From Cryomorphaceae bacterium (GTDB lineage Bacteria > Bacteroidota > Bacteroidia > Flavobacteriales_D > Crocinitomicaceae), in contig JAIXRC010000133.1 of the NCBI GenBank assembly GCA_027485415.1, positions 1 to 64,000 on the forward strand: a stretch of 64,000 nucleotides of DNA, given 5' to 3'. How positions within the stretch are numbered: the first letter of the stretch is position 1; every line of letters begins with the position of its first letter. The notes under the pieces were generated by a model that was not told the DNA's origin, did no database searches, and saw only the letters and a program-made list of their open reading frames with translations. Shown here one piece after another: positions 1-10,200 of this stretch. Made by a program: the position numbers and the translations under genes.

Positions 1-1
1 G

Positions 2-382
2 CTCGTTTCTTTCTTGGCTCGTTATCATAGTTATGAAATGCTTCATGAAGCCAAAGCGTGGAATCTCCCTCAAATGGAATTTCAGTTGTCCGCTTCCTAT
101 AATTTGTATAATAAGTTGTTGTTTAAGGTTGATTTTTACGCTGCTCTCAATCGCTTTGCCCAAGTATACGCCAACGGCACAGGGGTGCAAACCTTAAACA
201 ACCAATATTTTATTAATTTAGGTCCGATAATCGATGGTAATTTGAGCATGGAATACCGTTATAACAATCGATTCTCTGGGTTTTTGCAGGTCAATAATGT
301 CGCTGCTCAACGGTATTTGCAATTTTACAATTACCCTGTCATCCCTATCCAAGTTTTAGCGGGAATTACGTGTAAATTTTAA
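2..382 (+). CDS. C-terminal part of an outer-membrane beta-barrel protein (TonB-dependent receptor-like)
   Basis: The 5' end lies outside the window; the frame is open from base 2, so the TTG at 14 given by the ORF track is only an internal Leu codon. The visible ~126 residues show alternating hydrophobic and polar strands rich in Tyr, Phe and Asn, and they end in Phe, as outer-membrane barrels do so that the BAM complex can recognise them. The tail pattern (a strand with 'FSGFLQVNN', then 'AAQRY', then a final strand ending 'TCKF') resembles the last strands of Bacteroidota TonB-dependent receptors. The substrate cannot be told. The next gene starts 84 bases downstream on the same strand. 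Confidence 0.6.
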   Translation, partial: LVSFLARYHSYEMLHEAKAWNLPQMEFQLSASYNLYNKLLFKVDFYAALNRFAQVYANGTGVQTLNNQYFINLGPIIDGNLSMEYRYNNRFSGFLQVNNVAAQRYLQFYNYPVIPIQVLAGITCKF

Positions 383-466
383 GTTTTGTTCTGAGACTTC
401 ATGTTGAAATAACATTCACAAAACACTTTTGTGGAGTCTATTCCGTTAAAGGACAAAAACTTAACC

Positions 467-3421
467 ATGAAATATACCCTTTTTATTTTTCTGCTTTTAG
501 CCTCAAGTTTATCAGCGCAAACATCGTTCAGCTCGCTGTATATGAAATACCCTTCCGTGCCTAAAGGCTTCATCGAGGCTTACGCTTTTACCCACACCCG
601 AATGCAAGCCTTAACGAAAGAGGAGGCTCTCTCATGCTCCAATATTCCTCAACCCTTCGGGATTCTTGGATTATTCGATCAGGGAAATCACTATTTTATT
701 GAGAATGCCAAGAAAATTAGCCAAATAGCTGGAATAAGCCTTCAAGCCATGAAAAGTTCCGAAGAACAACAATTGGCCGCATTTGCACAAGCTTGCGATA
801 TTCTAGTACAAAATCACCTTGATCAAGGACTTTCCGAGGGTGAAATAATTTACCAATTAATGGTACAACTTAGTGAAATACCAAAATCCAACGCCGGAAA
901 CCTGTATGCTTTTGAATCTTCCGTTTTTTCCGTTTATCAATTCTTACAAGACGAAGAAATGGCGGCCAAATACGGTTTTCCACAACGTAATTTCGACCTT
1001 AGAGCTGTTTTTGGTGATGACAATTATACCGTTCTATCTGCACCGCAAATCAAACTTCAACCGAACCTCGTTCAAACTCAAACCGGTGCCATATACAATG
1101 CCAGCATGGCTTCCACAAAATCTGCCGATTATGGCCCTGCATTATGGAATCCTGCCCCAAACTGCAATTACAGTTCTCGCAATGGAACAGCTATTTCAGC
1201 CGTTACTATCCACACCGTTCAAGGGTCATATTCCGGAGCTATCTCATGGGGTTTAAACTGCAACGCCCAGGTTTCTTACCATTATGTGGTGCGTAGTTCC
1301 GATGGACAAGTGACCCAAATGGTCCTCGAATCCAATAAAGCTTGGCATGTTGGTACGGCTAATCCCTACACCATTGGCATTGAACACGAGGGTTACGTAT
1401 CGAACGCAGCGTGGTATACCAACGCCATGTACCAATCTTCGGCAAATTTGGTCAAAGAAATCACCCAAAGCGGTTATGGAATCAACCCTTTAAGAACCTA
1501 TGACGGTACGAGCAGTTCAAGTGGTCAAGTCCTTGGAGACTGCCTTAAAATCAAAGGACATCAACATTACGCAAACCAAACCCACACCGATCCTGGAATT
1601 AACTGGAATTGGCCCAAATACTACCTGCTCATCAACAACAACTACACTCCTACCGTGATCACCAACGCCTCGGGAAACCTCTATGATTCTGGCGGATCCA
1701 ACGGAAACTACGGCAACGACGAACGAAAAGTTTGGGTCATTCAACCCAGCAATGGCGCGTCCGTTCAACTTACGTTTAGCGCCTTTAATACGCAAACAGG
1801 AAAGGATAAGGTTTGGATTTACGATGGAAATTCCACCAACGCTCCTTTAATTGGAAGTTATAGTGGAACAACCCTTCCTCCGGTAATTCAATCCACAGGT
1901 TCTGCGCTAACCCTTGAATTTCGTTCTGATTGCGGTACAACCCAAAGCGGTTGGGCCGCCTCCTATATCTCCAGCGCGCAATTAACGGATGTTACACCTC
2001 CCGTTAGTACTGTTTCTCTTCCGTTGGCATGGCATACACAAGATTTCACGACAGGACTGGTTTCTACCGACCCGGGGTCCGGTGTTGCGCATTCTTTTTA
2101 TAATGTCTCTTCACGGTCCAATGCCACTAACCCCAAATATTCCAACAAAAGTTATGGATTCTTTCGGGAAGAATTTTCCGGAACCGCTTTTCAATGGACC
2201 AATCAAACCGGCAGTTTTCAAATTGGAAATGGCATTTTTAGCATGAACGATGCTTCACAAAACAACTCTAACACATATGCACAACTCACTCAAAATCAAC
2301 AACAAACCTATTTATATACTTGGCGACAAAGGATTACTTCAACCAACGCCAATCAAAGAGCGGGGATGCATTTCTTTTGCAGTGACCCAACGCTTGCCAA
2401 CCGGGGAAACTCCTATTTTGTTTTCTTCCGCGAAGAAACGGATAAAGTGCAAATTTACGAGGTCAACAACGACGTTTTTACCCTGCAATATGAAGCTCCG
2501 GTTACCTTAGTGCCGAACCAATGGTATAACATCAAAGTAATCTATTCCTACAGTTCTGGAAATATCATCGTGTATACCAACGATAACCTTGTGGCCACCT
2601 GGCACGACAACACACCGCTTGCACAAGGAAATTCCATTTCCCTTCGTTCAGGAGCTTGTACGGTTGATTTTGACAACATTTTTGTCTATCAAGCGCATAC
2701 TAATCAGGAACTTGTGAGTGTTGGTCCCAATAAAGAAATTGAACACCAAAGCGACCAACAACAGCCTTCGGGAGTCATTCGAGTGATTGCCATGGATTCT
2801 TCCAGTAATTGGTCAATCGCCAGCGAACAAACCGTTCAAGTGGACTGGACTGCTCCAGTTTTTACCACCTGCAACGATGGTCCAAGCAACGATATCGATA
2901 GTTTTTACACTTCCGCTTTGAAAACGAATTGGTCGTCCAATGATCCACATTCCGGTGTATCAAACTATGAGCTATCCCTTGGTACCTCCGTTGGAAACAC
3001 TTCTGTCTTGAATTGGATGAATATGAGTACAAGCACAAGCTACACGTACAACTTGACAAGTCCTATTAATGGCACCATTTATTTCGGAAATGTCAAATCC
3101 ACCAACCCTGCAGGATTAACGGGAACGCAAAGCACCGACGGTCAGATATACCTGTCACAAGCCAACATGTTGTTACCCGAATCACCCAACCCACTTGCAC
3201 AAATCTTGGTTTATCCTAATCCCAACAACGGGCAACAACTCCATTTGACTAACCTTCCTTTTCCTGTCGGCATTCAACTCTACGACGCCCAAGGAAAACT
3301 TATTCTCAGCAAAGAACCTGGACTTCACAATCTTCTTGATACAAACATAGCCCAAGGGGTTTACACCTTACAACTTTCAGGCGAAGGAGCTCGATTGAAT
3401 TTGCGTTTAGTGGTTCAATAA
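467..3421 (+). CDS. Secreted N-acetylmuramoyl-L-alanine amidase with CUB domain and T9SS sorting tail
   Basis: Predicted to cleave the amide bond between MurNAc and the stem peptide of peptidoglycan, outside the cell. I start at the ATG at 467, because the signal peptide (MKYTLFIFLLLASSLSAQ) begins there; the track start at 431 adds 12 unlikely residues. After a ~200-residue helical N-terminal region comes an Amidase_2/PGRP-like domain (about residues 225-385) with the zinc ligands expected of the family: His in 'TIHTVQ', 'AWHVG' nearby, and His in 'HTDPGINW'. A CUB-like domain follows (about 395-510, 'VWIYDG'), then a concanavalin/LamG-like region with fibronectin-like segments, and a C-terminal type A T9SS sorting domain ('VYPNPNNG', 'GVYTLQL'). 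It overlaps the convergent next gene by 7 bases. Whether it acts on self or foreign walls is unknown. Confidence 0.85.
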   Translation: MKYTLFIFLLLASSLSAQTSFSSLYMKYPSVPKGFIEAYAFTHTRMQALTKEEALSCSNIPQPFGILGLFDQGNHYFIENAKKISQIAGISLQAMKSSEEQQLAAFAQACDILVQNHLDQGLSEGEIIYQLMVQLSEIPKSNAGNLYAFESSVFSVYQFLQDEEMAAKYGFPQRNFDLRAVFGDDNYTVLSAPQIKLQPNLVQTQTGAIYNASMASTKSADYGPALWNPAPNCNYSSRNGTAISAVTIHTVQGSYSGAISWGLNCNAQVSYHYVVRSSDGQVTQMVLESNKAWHVGTANPYTIGIEHEGYVSNAAWYTNAMYQSSANLVKEITQSGYGINPLRTYDGTSSSSGQVLGDCLKIKGHQHYANQTHTDPGINWNWPKYYLLINNNYTPTVITNASGNLYDSGGSNGNYGNDERKVWVIQPSNGASVQLTFSAFNTQTGKDKVWIYDGNSTNAPLIGSYSGTTLPPVIQSTGSALTLEFRSDCGTTQSGWAASYISSAQLTDVTPPVSTVSLPLAWHTQDFTTGLVSTDPGSGVAHSFYNVSSRSNATNPKYSNKSYGFFREEFSGTAFQWTNQTGSFQIGNGIFSMNDASQNNSNTYAQLTQNQQQTYLYTWRQRITSTNANQRAGMHFFCSDPTLANRGNSYFVFFREETDKVQIYEVNNDVFTLQYEAPVTLVPNQWYNIKVIYSYSSGNIIVYTNDNLVATWHDNTPLAQGNSISLRSGACTVDFDNIFVYQAHTNQELVSVGPNKEIEHQSDQQQPSGVIRVIAMDSSSNWSIASEQTVQVDWTAPVFTTCNDGPSNDIDSFYTSALKTNWSSNDPHSGVSNYELSLGTSVGNTSVLNWMNMSTSTSYTYNLTSPINGTIYFGNVKSTNPAGLTGTQSTDGQIYLSQANMLLPESPNPLAQILVYPNPNNGQQLHLTNLPFPVGIQLYDAQGKLILSKEPGLHNLLDTNIAQGVYTLQLSGEGARLNLRLVVQ

Positions 3422-4359
3422 GGTTCGAAATGCTCTAAAATTTTGTCGGCTAATACCGCACTCAATTTGAAGTAACTTTCGTGGGTCCAACCTCCAACAT
3501 GGGGAGTAAGAATAACGCGGTTTGATTGAATTAAATAATCTAAGACGTCTGAAGAATCCTTGCTCCTCATGCTTTCAAAATCTTTGGATTCATATTCCAA
3601 TACATCCAACCCAGCACCCTTTATTTTGCCGCTTTTAAGTGCATCAACAAGGGCATGGGTTTGCACAATTTTGCCACGAGAAAGGTTCAAAAAATAAAGG
3701 GATTTATTGAATCTGTGAAGAAAGGCCTCGTTCACCAAGTCGATCGTTTCTTTGTTTTGTGGAATATGCAACGAAAGGACATCTGCTTGTTCGTGGATGG
3801 CCTCCATCGTGCTTTCTTGAACTTGAGCATCCCCAAAACCGGTTAAGTATTTGTCGTACACCAAGACTTTGACATCAAAACCCTTAAGCAGTTTGGCAAA
3901 AGCCTTACCGTTGTTGCCGTAACCAATTATTCCGACAGTTTTACCACTTAATTCTTCTCCTCGGTTTTCTTCTCGGCGCCAGACTCCTTGTTGAATTTGT
4001 TCTTGGGCTTGTGGAAATTTGTTGAGTAGCGCTAGCAGCATTCCCAGTGCATGCTCCGCCACCGCGAGACGGTTTCCTTCAGGTGAATTGAACAAAGAAA
4101 TATTTCTCGTTTTGCAGTACCGTTGATCAATATTTTCTAATCCCGAACCAGAACGTGCAATGAATTTTACGTTCGGAAAATTTTTCAAAACTTCTTCGTT
4201 CAAAAAAAAGCGTGCGCGAATCACGATCCCATCCACCTGGTTTCCCAACGATGTAAATTCTGCCAAACTCAAGGAAGTGGCATCAAAACATTCAAATCCT
4301 CTTTTCGTTAAACGTTCTTTTAATACCTCATGGACTGTATCCACAAAAAACACCTTCAT
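3415..4359 (-). CDS. D-2-hydroxyacid dehydrogenase (phosphoglycerate dehydrogenase-like)
   Basis: NAD-dependent oxidoreductase of the D-isomer-specific 2-hydroxyacid dehydrogenase family, 314 residues. The NAD-binding Rossmann loop is GYGNNG at residues 146-151. Catalytic elements are visible: 'LSRGKIV' with the substrate-binding Arg, Glu in the 'GLDVLEYE' stretch, and the catalytic His in 'TPHVGG'. No C-terminal ACT domain is present, so this is the short form. The substrate could be 3-phosphoglycerate (serine synthesis) or another 2-oxoacid; nothing nearby decides. The 3' end overlaps the amidase gene by 7 bases on the opposite strand. A 130-base spacer separates it from mnmG, so it probably has its own promoter. 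Confidence 0.85.
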   Translation of the reverse strand: MKVFFVDTVHEVLKERLTKRGFECFDATSLSLAEFTSLGNQVDGIVIRARFFLNEEVLKNFPNVKFIARSGSGLENIDQRYCKTRNISLFNSPEGNRLAVAEHALGMLLALLNKFPQAQEQIQQGVWRREENRGEELSGKTVGIIGYGNNGKAFAKLLKGFDVKVLVYDKYLTGFGDAQVQESTMEAIHEQADVLSLHIPQNKETIDLVNEAFLHRFNKSLYFLNLSRGKIVQTHALVDALKSGKIKGAGLDVLEYESKDFESMRSKDSSDVLDYLIQSNRVILTPHVGGWTHESYFKLSAVLADKILEHFEPY

Positions 4360-4489
4360 GTTGGATTTTTCATAAAAGTAACAAAAAAACGGCTTTAATA
4401 ATTGAGCGCTATTAAACGTTCTAATGGTTGTTAAGGTCTTTTTACATCTCAGGCTTTTTAAACCTCTTAAAACGCTTTAAAACGCATTT

Positions 4490-6358
4490 TTACCTTCCTA
4501 AATAGATCAAAAGCACAGAAATATCACTTGGAGAGACCCCAGAGATACGCGATGCTTGTCCAATGGTAACGGGTTGAACCTCGGATAATTTTTCAACCGC
4601 TTCGCTACTTAAACTTTTCAATTGACGATAATTCACATCGGAAGGAATACTTACTTTTTCGAGGCGAAGCATTTTTGCTGCATTTTCTTCCTCTCGATCG
4701 ATGTAACCTTCGTACTTGAGTTGAATCTCTGCTTGCACCCGAACCTCTTGGCTTAATTGCCGACTGTCCAGGTAATTATGTAATTCAATATTACATTTTT
4801 CCAATAAGGATAAATCAACCCCAGGTCGAGTAATGAGCGATGCTGCTTTCAATTGTTGCGTAATTGTCGCTGAGTCTACCGCCATAAGGTCATCATTGAT
4901 CTCATTTGGAGTGACACCAATGGTTCGAAGCGCTTTCTTTAATTGATGAATTTCTTCTTCTTTTTGTTCTACCTTCTTGCGCTGCTCATCGGTCAACAAA
5001 CCTAAATCCGAAGCTTTTAGTGAAAGGCGTAAATCAGCATTATCTTGGCGAAGCAGAATGCGATATTCCGCGCGGCTGGTAAACATACGGTAAGGTTCTT
5101 TGGTGCCTTTAGTTACAAGGTCATCAATAAGAACCCCTATGTAGGCTTCGCTCCTTTGCAGGATGAAAGGCTGTTGCTCGTTTATTTTTAAATGGGCGTT
5201 AATACCGGCCATTAATCCTTGACAAGCAGCTTCTTCATATCCCGTAGTACCATTGATTTGGCCTGCAAAATACAAACCTTCAATGCGCTTCGTTTCGAGG
5301 GTGTGTTTCAATTGGGTTGGCGGAAAATAATCGTATTCAATCGCGTAACCTGGTCGAAACAACTTAGCTTTCTCAAAACCGGGAATGGATTTTATGGCTT
5401 TAACTTGAACATCCTCAGGCAGGGATGTGCTAAAACCGTTTACATAAATCTCGACAGTATTCCATCCCTCGGGTTCCACAAAAATCTGATGTCGATCGCG
5501 GTCTGCGAAACGGTTTATTTTATCCTCAATGCTTGGACAATATCGAGGGCCTGTACTTTGAATTGCTCCATTAAACATGGGGGATCGGTCAAATCCGGTC
5601 CTAAGAAGATCATGAGTTTCAGGATTGGTATAGGTAATATAACAAGGCAACTGATGGGTTAATGCTTGGGTGTCCCAAAAACTAAATTTACTCGGTTGAA
5701 TGTCGCCTGGTTGAGGTTCCATTAAACCATAATCCAAGGAACGACCGTCGACCCTTGGAGGAGTTCCTGTTTTCATTCTACCCGACTCAAATCCCAGTTT
5801 CACTAAATCCTCGGTAATACCTGTAGACGCTTTCTCTCCAACCCTTCCACCACCAAACTGTTTCTCCCCTAAATGGATGATGCCATTAAGAAAAGTGCCG
5901 TTGGTTAGGATCACGGCCTTAGCGTATATATTAATCCCAAGACTTGTTTTTACTCCAACAACTTTACCTTTTTCCACTATTACCCCTGTTCCCATATCTT
6001 GCCAAAAATCCACCATAGGATTTTGTTCTAACAACAAGCGCCATTCTGCAGCAAACATCATGCGGTCGTTTTGCGTTCTAGGCGACCACATAGCAGGACC
6101 CTTAGAACAATTCAACATACGAAATTGAAGTGCGCTTTTGTCGCTAACGATACCAGAACCCCCACCTAAGGCATCTATTTCTCGTACGATTTGGCCTTTA
6201 GCCACACCTCCCATTGCTGGGTTACAACTCATTTGGGCAATAGTATTCATGTTCATGGTGAGCAGTAAAACACGGCTTCCCATTTTACCTGCAGCGTTTG
6301 CAGCCTCGCAACCCGCGTGACCCGCGCCGACTACAATAACATCATACGTATCAAGCAT
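4490..6358 (-). CDS. mnmG: tRNA uridine-5-carboxymethylaminomethyl modification enzyme MnmG
   Basis: With MnmE it builds the cmnm5 group on wobble uridine 34 of certain tRNAs, using FAD, NADH and a folate one-carbon unit. At 622 residues it has the normal family length. It begins with the FAD-binding motif GAGHAG at about residues 11-16, followed by '[12 protein letters not shown]', a family signature; '[18 protein letters not shown]' is the second signature, around residue 370. The helical C-terminal domain that binds MnmE and tRNA is complete. It is the last gene of a minus-strand run with ybeY 3 bases upstream, so it is probably co-transcribed with ybeY, the RsbW-like ATPase and the DUF4175 gene. 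Confidence 0.97.
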   Translation of the reverse strand: MLDTYDVIVVGAGHAGCEAANAAGKMGSRVLLLTMNMNTIAQMSCNPAMGGVAKGQIVREIDALGGGSGIVSDKSALQFRMLNCSKGPAMWSPRTQNDRMMFAAEWRLLLEQNPMVDFWQDMGTGVIVEKGKVVGVKTSLGINIYAKAVILTNGTFLNGIIHLGEKQFGGGRVGEKASTGITEDLVKLGFESGRMKTGTPPRVDGRSLDYGLMEPQPGDIQPSKFSFWDTQALTHQLPCYITYTNPETHDLLRTGFDRSPMFNGAIQSTGPRYCPSIEDKINRFADRDRHQIFVEPEGWNTVEIYVNGFSTSLPEDVQVKAIKSIPGFEKAKLFRPGYAIEYDYFPPTQLKHTLETKRIEGLYFAGQINGTTGYEEAACQGLMAGINAHLKINEQQPFILQRSEAYIGVLIDDLVTKGTKEPYRMFTSRAEYRILLRQDNADLRLSLKASDLGLLTDEQRKKVEQKEEEIHQLKKALRTIGVTPNEINDDLMAVDSATITQQLKAASLITRPGVDLSLLEKCNIELHNYLDSRQLSQEVRVQAEIQLKYEGYIDREEENAAKMLRLEKVSIPSDVNYRQLKSLSSEAVEKLSEVQPVTIGQASRISGVSPSDISVLLIYLGR

Positions 6359-6361
6359 TTC

Positions 6362-6790
6362 TTATATGTGTTTCACGTGAAACAATTTATTCAGGTATTT
6401 CTGTTCTTTTGATCGTATTTCTAATATTTCCTTATCCTCCTTGTCATTGTAGCCCATCAAATGTAATACACCATGATACACCACGCGGTGCAGTTCTTCA
6501 AGGAAACTTATTTGATAAGATATTGCGTTTTCTTTTACGCGATCTATAGAAACAAACAGGTCCCCTGAAATAATTCGATCGTAACTGTAATCAAAAGTAA
6601 TGATGTCTGTATAAAAATCATGGTTTAAATACTTAGTATTAATTTCCAATAACTCTTGATCGTTGCAAAAGATTAGCGTAATATCGCCTGCTTCAAAATC
6701 TTCTTCAATCGTAATGGATGATATATGCTTACTCAGTGTATCAAAGGGTATGTCGGATATATCTATCGACAAAGAATCGCAAGAAATCAT
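6362..6790 (-). CDS. ybeY: Endoribonuclease YbeY (16S rRNA maturation / ribosome quality control)
   Basis: Single-strand-specific, metal-dependent RNase involved in 3' maturation of 16S rRNA. The metal site is 'HGVLHLMGYND': the first two His are in place, but the position usually filled by a third His is Asp. From memory this is a common Bacteroidota variant ('GYKDK'), so the protein is probably active. At 142 residues it is slightly short but complete. Its ATG overlaps the stop of the upstream RsbW-like gene by 4 bases (ATGA), which suggests translational coupling, and mnmG follows 3 bases after its stop. Confidence 0.93.
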   Translation of the reverse strand: MISCDSLSIDISDIPFDTLSKHISSITIEEDFEAGDITLIFCNDQELLEINTKYLNHDFYTDIITFDYSYDRIISGDLFVSIDRVKENAISYQISFLEELHRVVYHGVLHLMGYNDKEDKEILEIRSKEQKYLNKLFHVKHI

Positions 6791-7200
6791 CGATTAAAAA
6801 AAATACTTACACAATTGCCAGTATCATTAAATAATACGTCGTCCGCTAAACTTCGCATTAAAAAAACACCACGTCCATGTTCCTTTAAAAGATTATTTGG
6901 TGCCGTTGGGTCTGGAATGTTATCAAAATCAAAACCCGGTCCTTGATCGTGTACTTCAAAACAAATACGTTCATCATTCGATAACACCTTTAAATTAACT
7001 TTTAAAGATTCATTGCCTTGGTTACCATGGATAATTGCATTATTACAAGCCTCAGTAACCGAAATCAACATATTACCAAAAACATCTTCTGAAACGGACA
7101 ATTCATCACAGACCTGTTCTATAAGGGTTTCAACCTCAGCTATTGATGAAGGCACGGATGGAAAATCCTTTTGATGCACCAATCTATAATCTTCTTTCAT
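6787..7200 (-). CDS. RsbW/SpoIIAB-type anti-sigma factor-like ATP-binding protein
   Basis: A lone GHKL ATPase domain (HATPase_c_2), 137 residues. The N-box is 'EACNNAIIHGNQGN', the G1 box is 'HDQGPGFDFDN' and the G2 box is 'HGRGVFLMRSL'. In Firmicutes such proteins bind a sigma factor and phosphorylate an anti-sigma antagonist. Here no sigma factor or STAS-domain antagonist gene is in the window, so the partner is unknown. It sits between the DUF4175 gene (13 bases upstream) and ybeY (4-base overlap), a placement I recall from other Flavobacteriales. Confidence 0.85.
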   Translation of the reverse strand: MKEDYRLVHQKDFPSVPSSIAEVETLIEQVCDELSVSEDVFGNMLISVTEACNNAIIHGNQGNESLKVNLKVLSNDERICFEVHDQGPGFDFDNIPDPTAPNNLLKEHGRGVFLMRSLADDVLFNDTGNCVSIFFNR

Positions 7201-7213
7201 CTACCGTTAAATA

Positions 7214-10200
7214 TTAATCCACTAAATTAAAGTATTCCTCTGCCTTAACACGATAATAGGGATTTAAACTCGGATCCACTGTTCGTATCATTTCCACCCC
7301 ACTAAATTTCTCCTTCGTATACTCCTTTAACTGAATAAGGTTACTCTTCTTTTCATCATTTCCCGACTTAGATTCTCGTTTCTCTTCATAACCACGTTCC
7401 ATCACTGCTTTTTCACTCTCCAATAAACGCGTCAGTATATCTTTCTGGCGATTAATCAATTCAGGACTAAACTTCTTATTAATTAAATCTTTCTCTTGTT
7501 GTTCTAACTCTTTGATCAAAGGATTCAATTTATTACCTGATCCTTGACCGTCTTTATTCAGTTCATTGCGCAATTGCTCCAGTCGCTGACGAATTGCTGT
7601 TTGTTCCGCCGCCATCTTAGCTATTTCTTTGTTTCCTAAACCTAACATGCTCATGCCTTGACTACCAGGTTTTGTTCCAGGGGCATTGCCTTCCTTATCC
7701 CCAGGACTCTTACCACCGGGGCTTTGCCCTTTCTTCATTTGCTCCAATTGCTTCTTCAACATTTCCTTCATATCACCACTTGACATACCTCCAGGTTTGG
7801 GTTTTCCATTTCCTGGTTTACTACAACTTCCACTTCCTGGTTTCATTGATTGCATTTGTGACTGCATTTGTTGAAGCGTTTCATTCAGTAATAAGGCTAA
7901 ATTATTATAATTCGTCATGGCTTTTTGCTGATAGGTTAGTATATCACTTTTACGGTGATCATCGATTGCTTCAATGGTACTGTTATGACTAAAATCAAGG
8001 TCACTTAATTCCTTATCGATGAAAGATGCTACCTTGGGTTGACGTTTGGCTAATGCCAGCAAACTGTCTTTTACTACGCTTGTTTTCGTATTTATCCGAA
8101 TTTGATCACGGCTTAATTTTCGATATTTAGGATCCGACGTGCTAATTTTATTAAAGGCGTGCACCAAAGCCTCTTGATCAAAACTCAACATCATCAGGCT
8201 TTCCAAAATTTCCCTTAACATGTCCATATCCTCTTCTGCTTGCTGTTGGTTTGCTGCTTGTTGCTGCTCGTTCAATTGTTCCGCCATTTGTTCCATTTGG
8301 TCTGCAGCATTTTTCTGCGAATTCTGAGACTTTGACTTTTTACCATCCTTTATGCCTTCGGATGATTTAGACAATTCTTCTGTTATAGACTCTTCAAGAG
8401 CCTTTGTACCGTCGAGGTTCATTGGATCAAGTAGTTCACTATTGAGTTTCTTCAAATCTTCCAAGGACTTTTTTATCTCTTCAAAACGATCTTTTATAGC
8501 CTCTTGCTGCTTTAAACCCTCTTCCTTACTTAACTGGTCCTTTTCTAAATTTTCCCTCAATTCATCCTGTTTCTGGGCATTTTCTTTCAATTCTTTTTCC
8601 AAATCATCGATGCGCTCATTCACTTGCAATTTTTTGAGCATTTCCAAAGTTCTGTCCAATTGTTGACTACGCTGTTCAGCGCTTTGATCTAATTTTTTTA
8701 ATTCTTCTTGAAGGGCAGGTTTATTTTGTTCATTGAGTAACTTTTCTATTTCATCTAGTAGCTTCTTGAGTTCTTCATCCATCACTTCCTCCAGAAGTTT
8801 CTCAATCATTTCTTGTTTTTCTAAAAGCTCTTTATCCAACTCTGAAAGTTGATTTTTCTCCTGGGTACCTTGCTCCAACTGATTCTTAACTTTTTGCAAA
8901 TCCTCCGTTAACGACTTTTGTTCCTGCTGCAATTGTTGAACTTTCTGCTTATTACCCCAATCCTTCGACTTAGAATTCATAACATCTTTCTTCAACTTAT
9001 CCACCGACTTTTCAAATTCTTTCGTGCGTTGCAAAACTTTTTCTAGGTCATTCTTCAATGCTTCCTGTTCCTGTGTTCTCTCTTTATTTAACTCCTGTAG
9101 ATCAGGTAACTTATATTGACCCGTAAAACTTCTAGTTGACTTGCAACCATTCACTCCGTCGTTATCCTTAACCATAAAATAATACTCAATAACATCTTCC
9201 AAAAGAATATTCTCCCTTCTAAAATCAACACCGAATGAAAAATTACTTTTTGTGCCTTTATTGAATACTACTGGCAAGGATACTTGACGTGCTGAATTTC
9301 CCTTTCGAATGATTTTATAGTGAAAAGTTAAGGAGGACAAACCATAATCGTCCATGATTTGTCCATTAAAGTAACGCACTCCATCGTTTAAACTATCGAT
9401 ATTTTCAGATAAATCAATTTGCGGATAGGCATCCTTAACTACTTCTATATGGTACTTAATGGTGTCTTTTTTATGAGAGAAGGCATTGGTTAATACAACT
9501 TTTAATAAACCACTGTTTACGACTTTTTTCTCCAATGCGAAATTCTGTGTGGAGAAAATTGATGAACCTGCTATGCCTGTAAATTCAACGTGAGAAGTAT
9601 TATTTCCAAAACCAGACCATTGTAAAACAGTACCTTCCGGAACCGTTAAATCTCCTACATTATCGTATGTTACATTCTTTTTATTCAAATAGGAGGGAAA
9701 CTTACAAAAGACGTTGAATTTTCCAAGGCTGCTTTTTCCGTTTACCGAATAAGCAAATTCATTGCTACGGACTCCATTTGCCTCAAAATAGAAGGAACCT
9801 GATTTTTTAACATTTTTCAAGGTATAAATGAATGAAACTTTGGAAGACTTTGACATAAGAAAGGTACCTTGATCGCAAACTAAATACACATTTTCCGGAA
9901 TTTTCATTCCTTTGGTGTTTACCTGAATACATACATCGCTTCCTTCTTCGTAACGCTGATTGCCTTTAACAAGAACAAACATAAAATCGGCAGGAGTTGT
10001 ATTGCTGTAATCAAACATTTGGCGTGTACCCTGCGTAAGGATGTGTGGGACAAATACTACCAGTAATAAAATCGTCAAAGAACTTGGCAACAAATATTTA
10101 AGATATTTCCGATTCACACGAAAATTCACCGCATGGCTAAAATTAAATACTCTTAATTGAGCTGTTTTCTGAGCAATAGATGCAACTAATAAATCCAGTT

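Noticed and set aside
431-466. Upstream GTG start for the amidase
   Set aside because: It would place 12 polar residues before a clear signal peptide.
5219-5662. 147-aa plus-strand ORF inside mnmG
   Set aside because: Shadow of a well-conserved gene on the other strand; composition is not protein-like.
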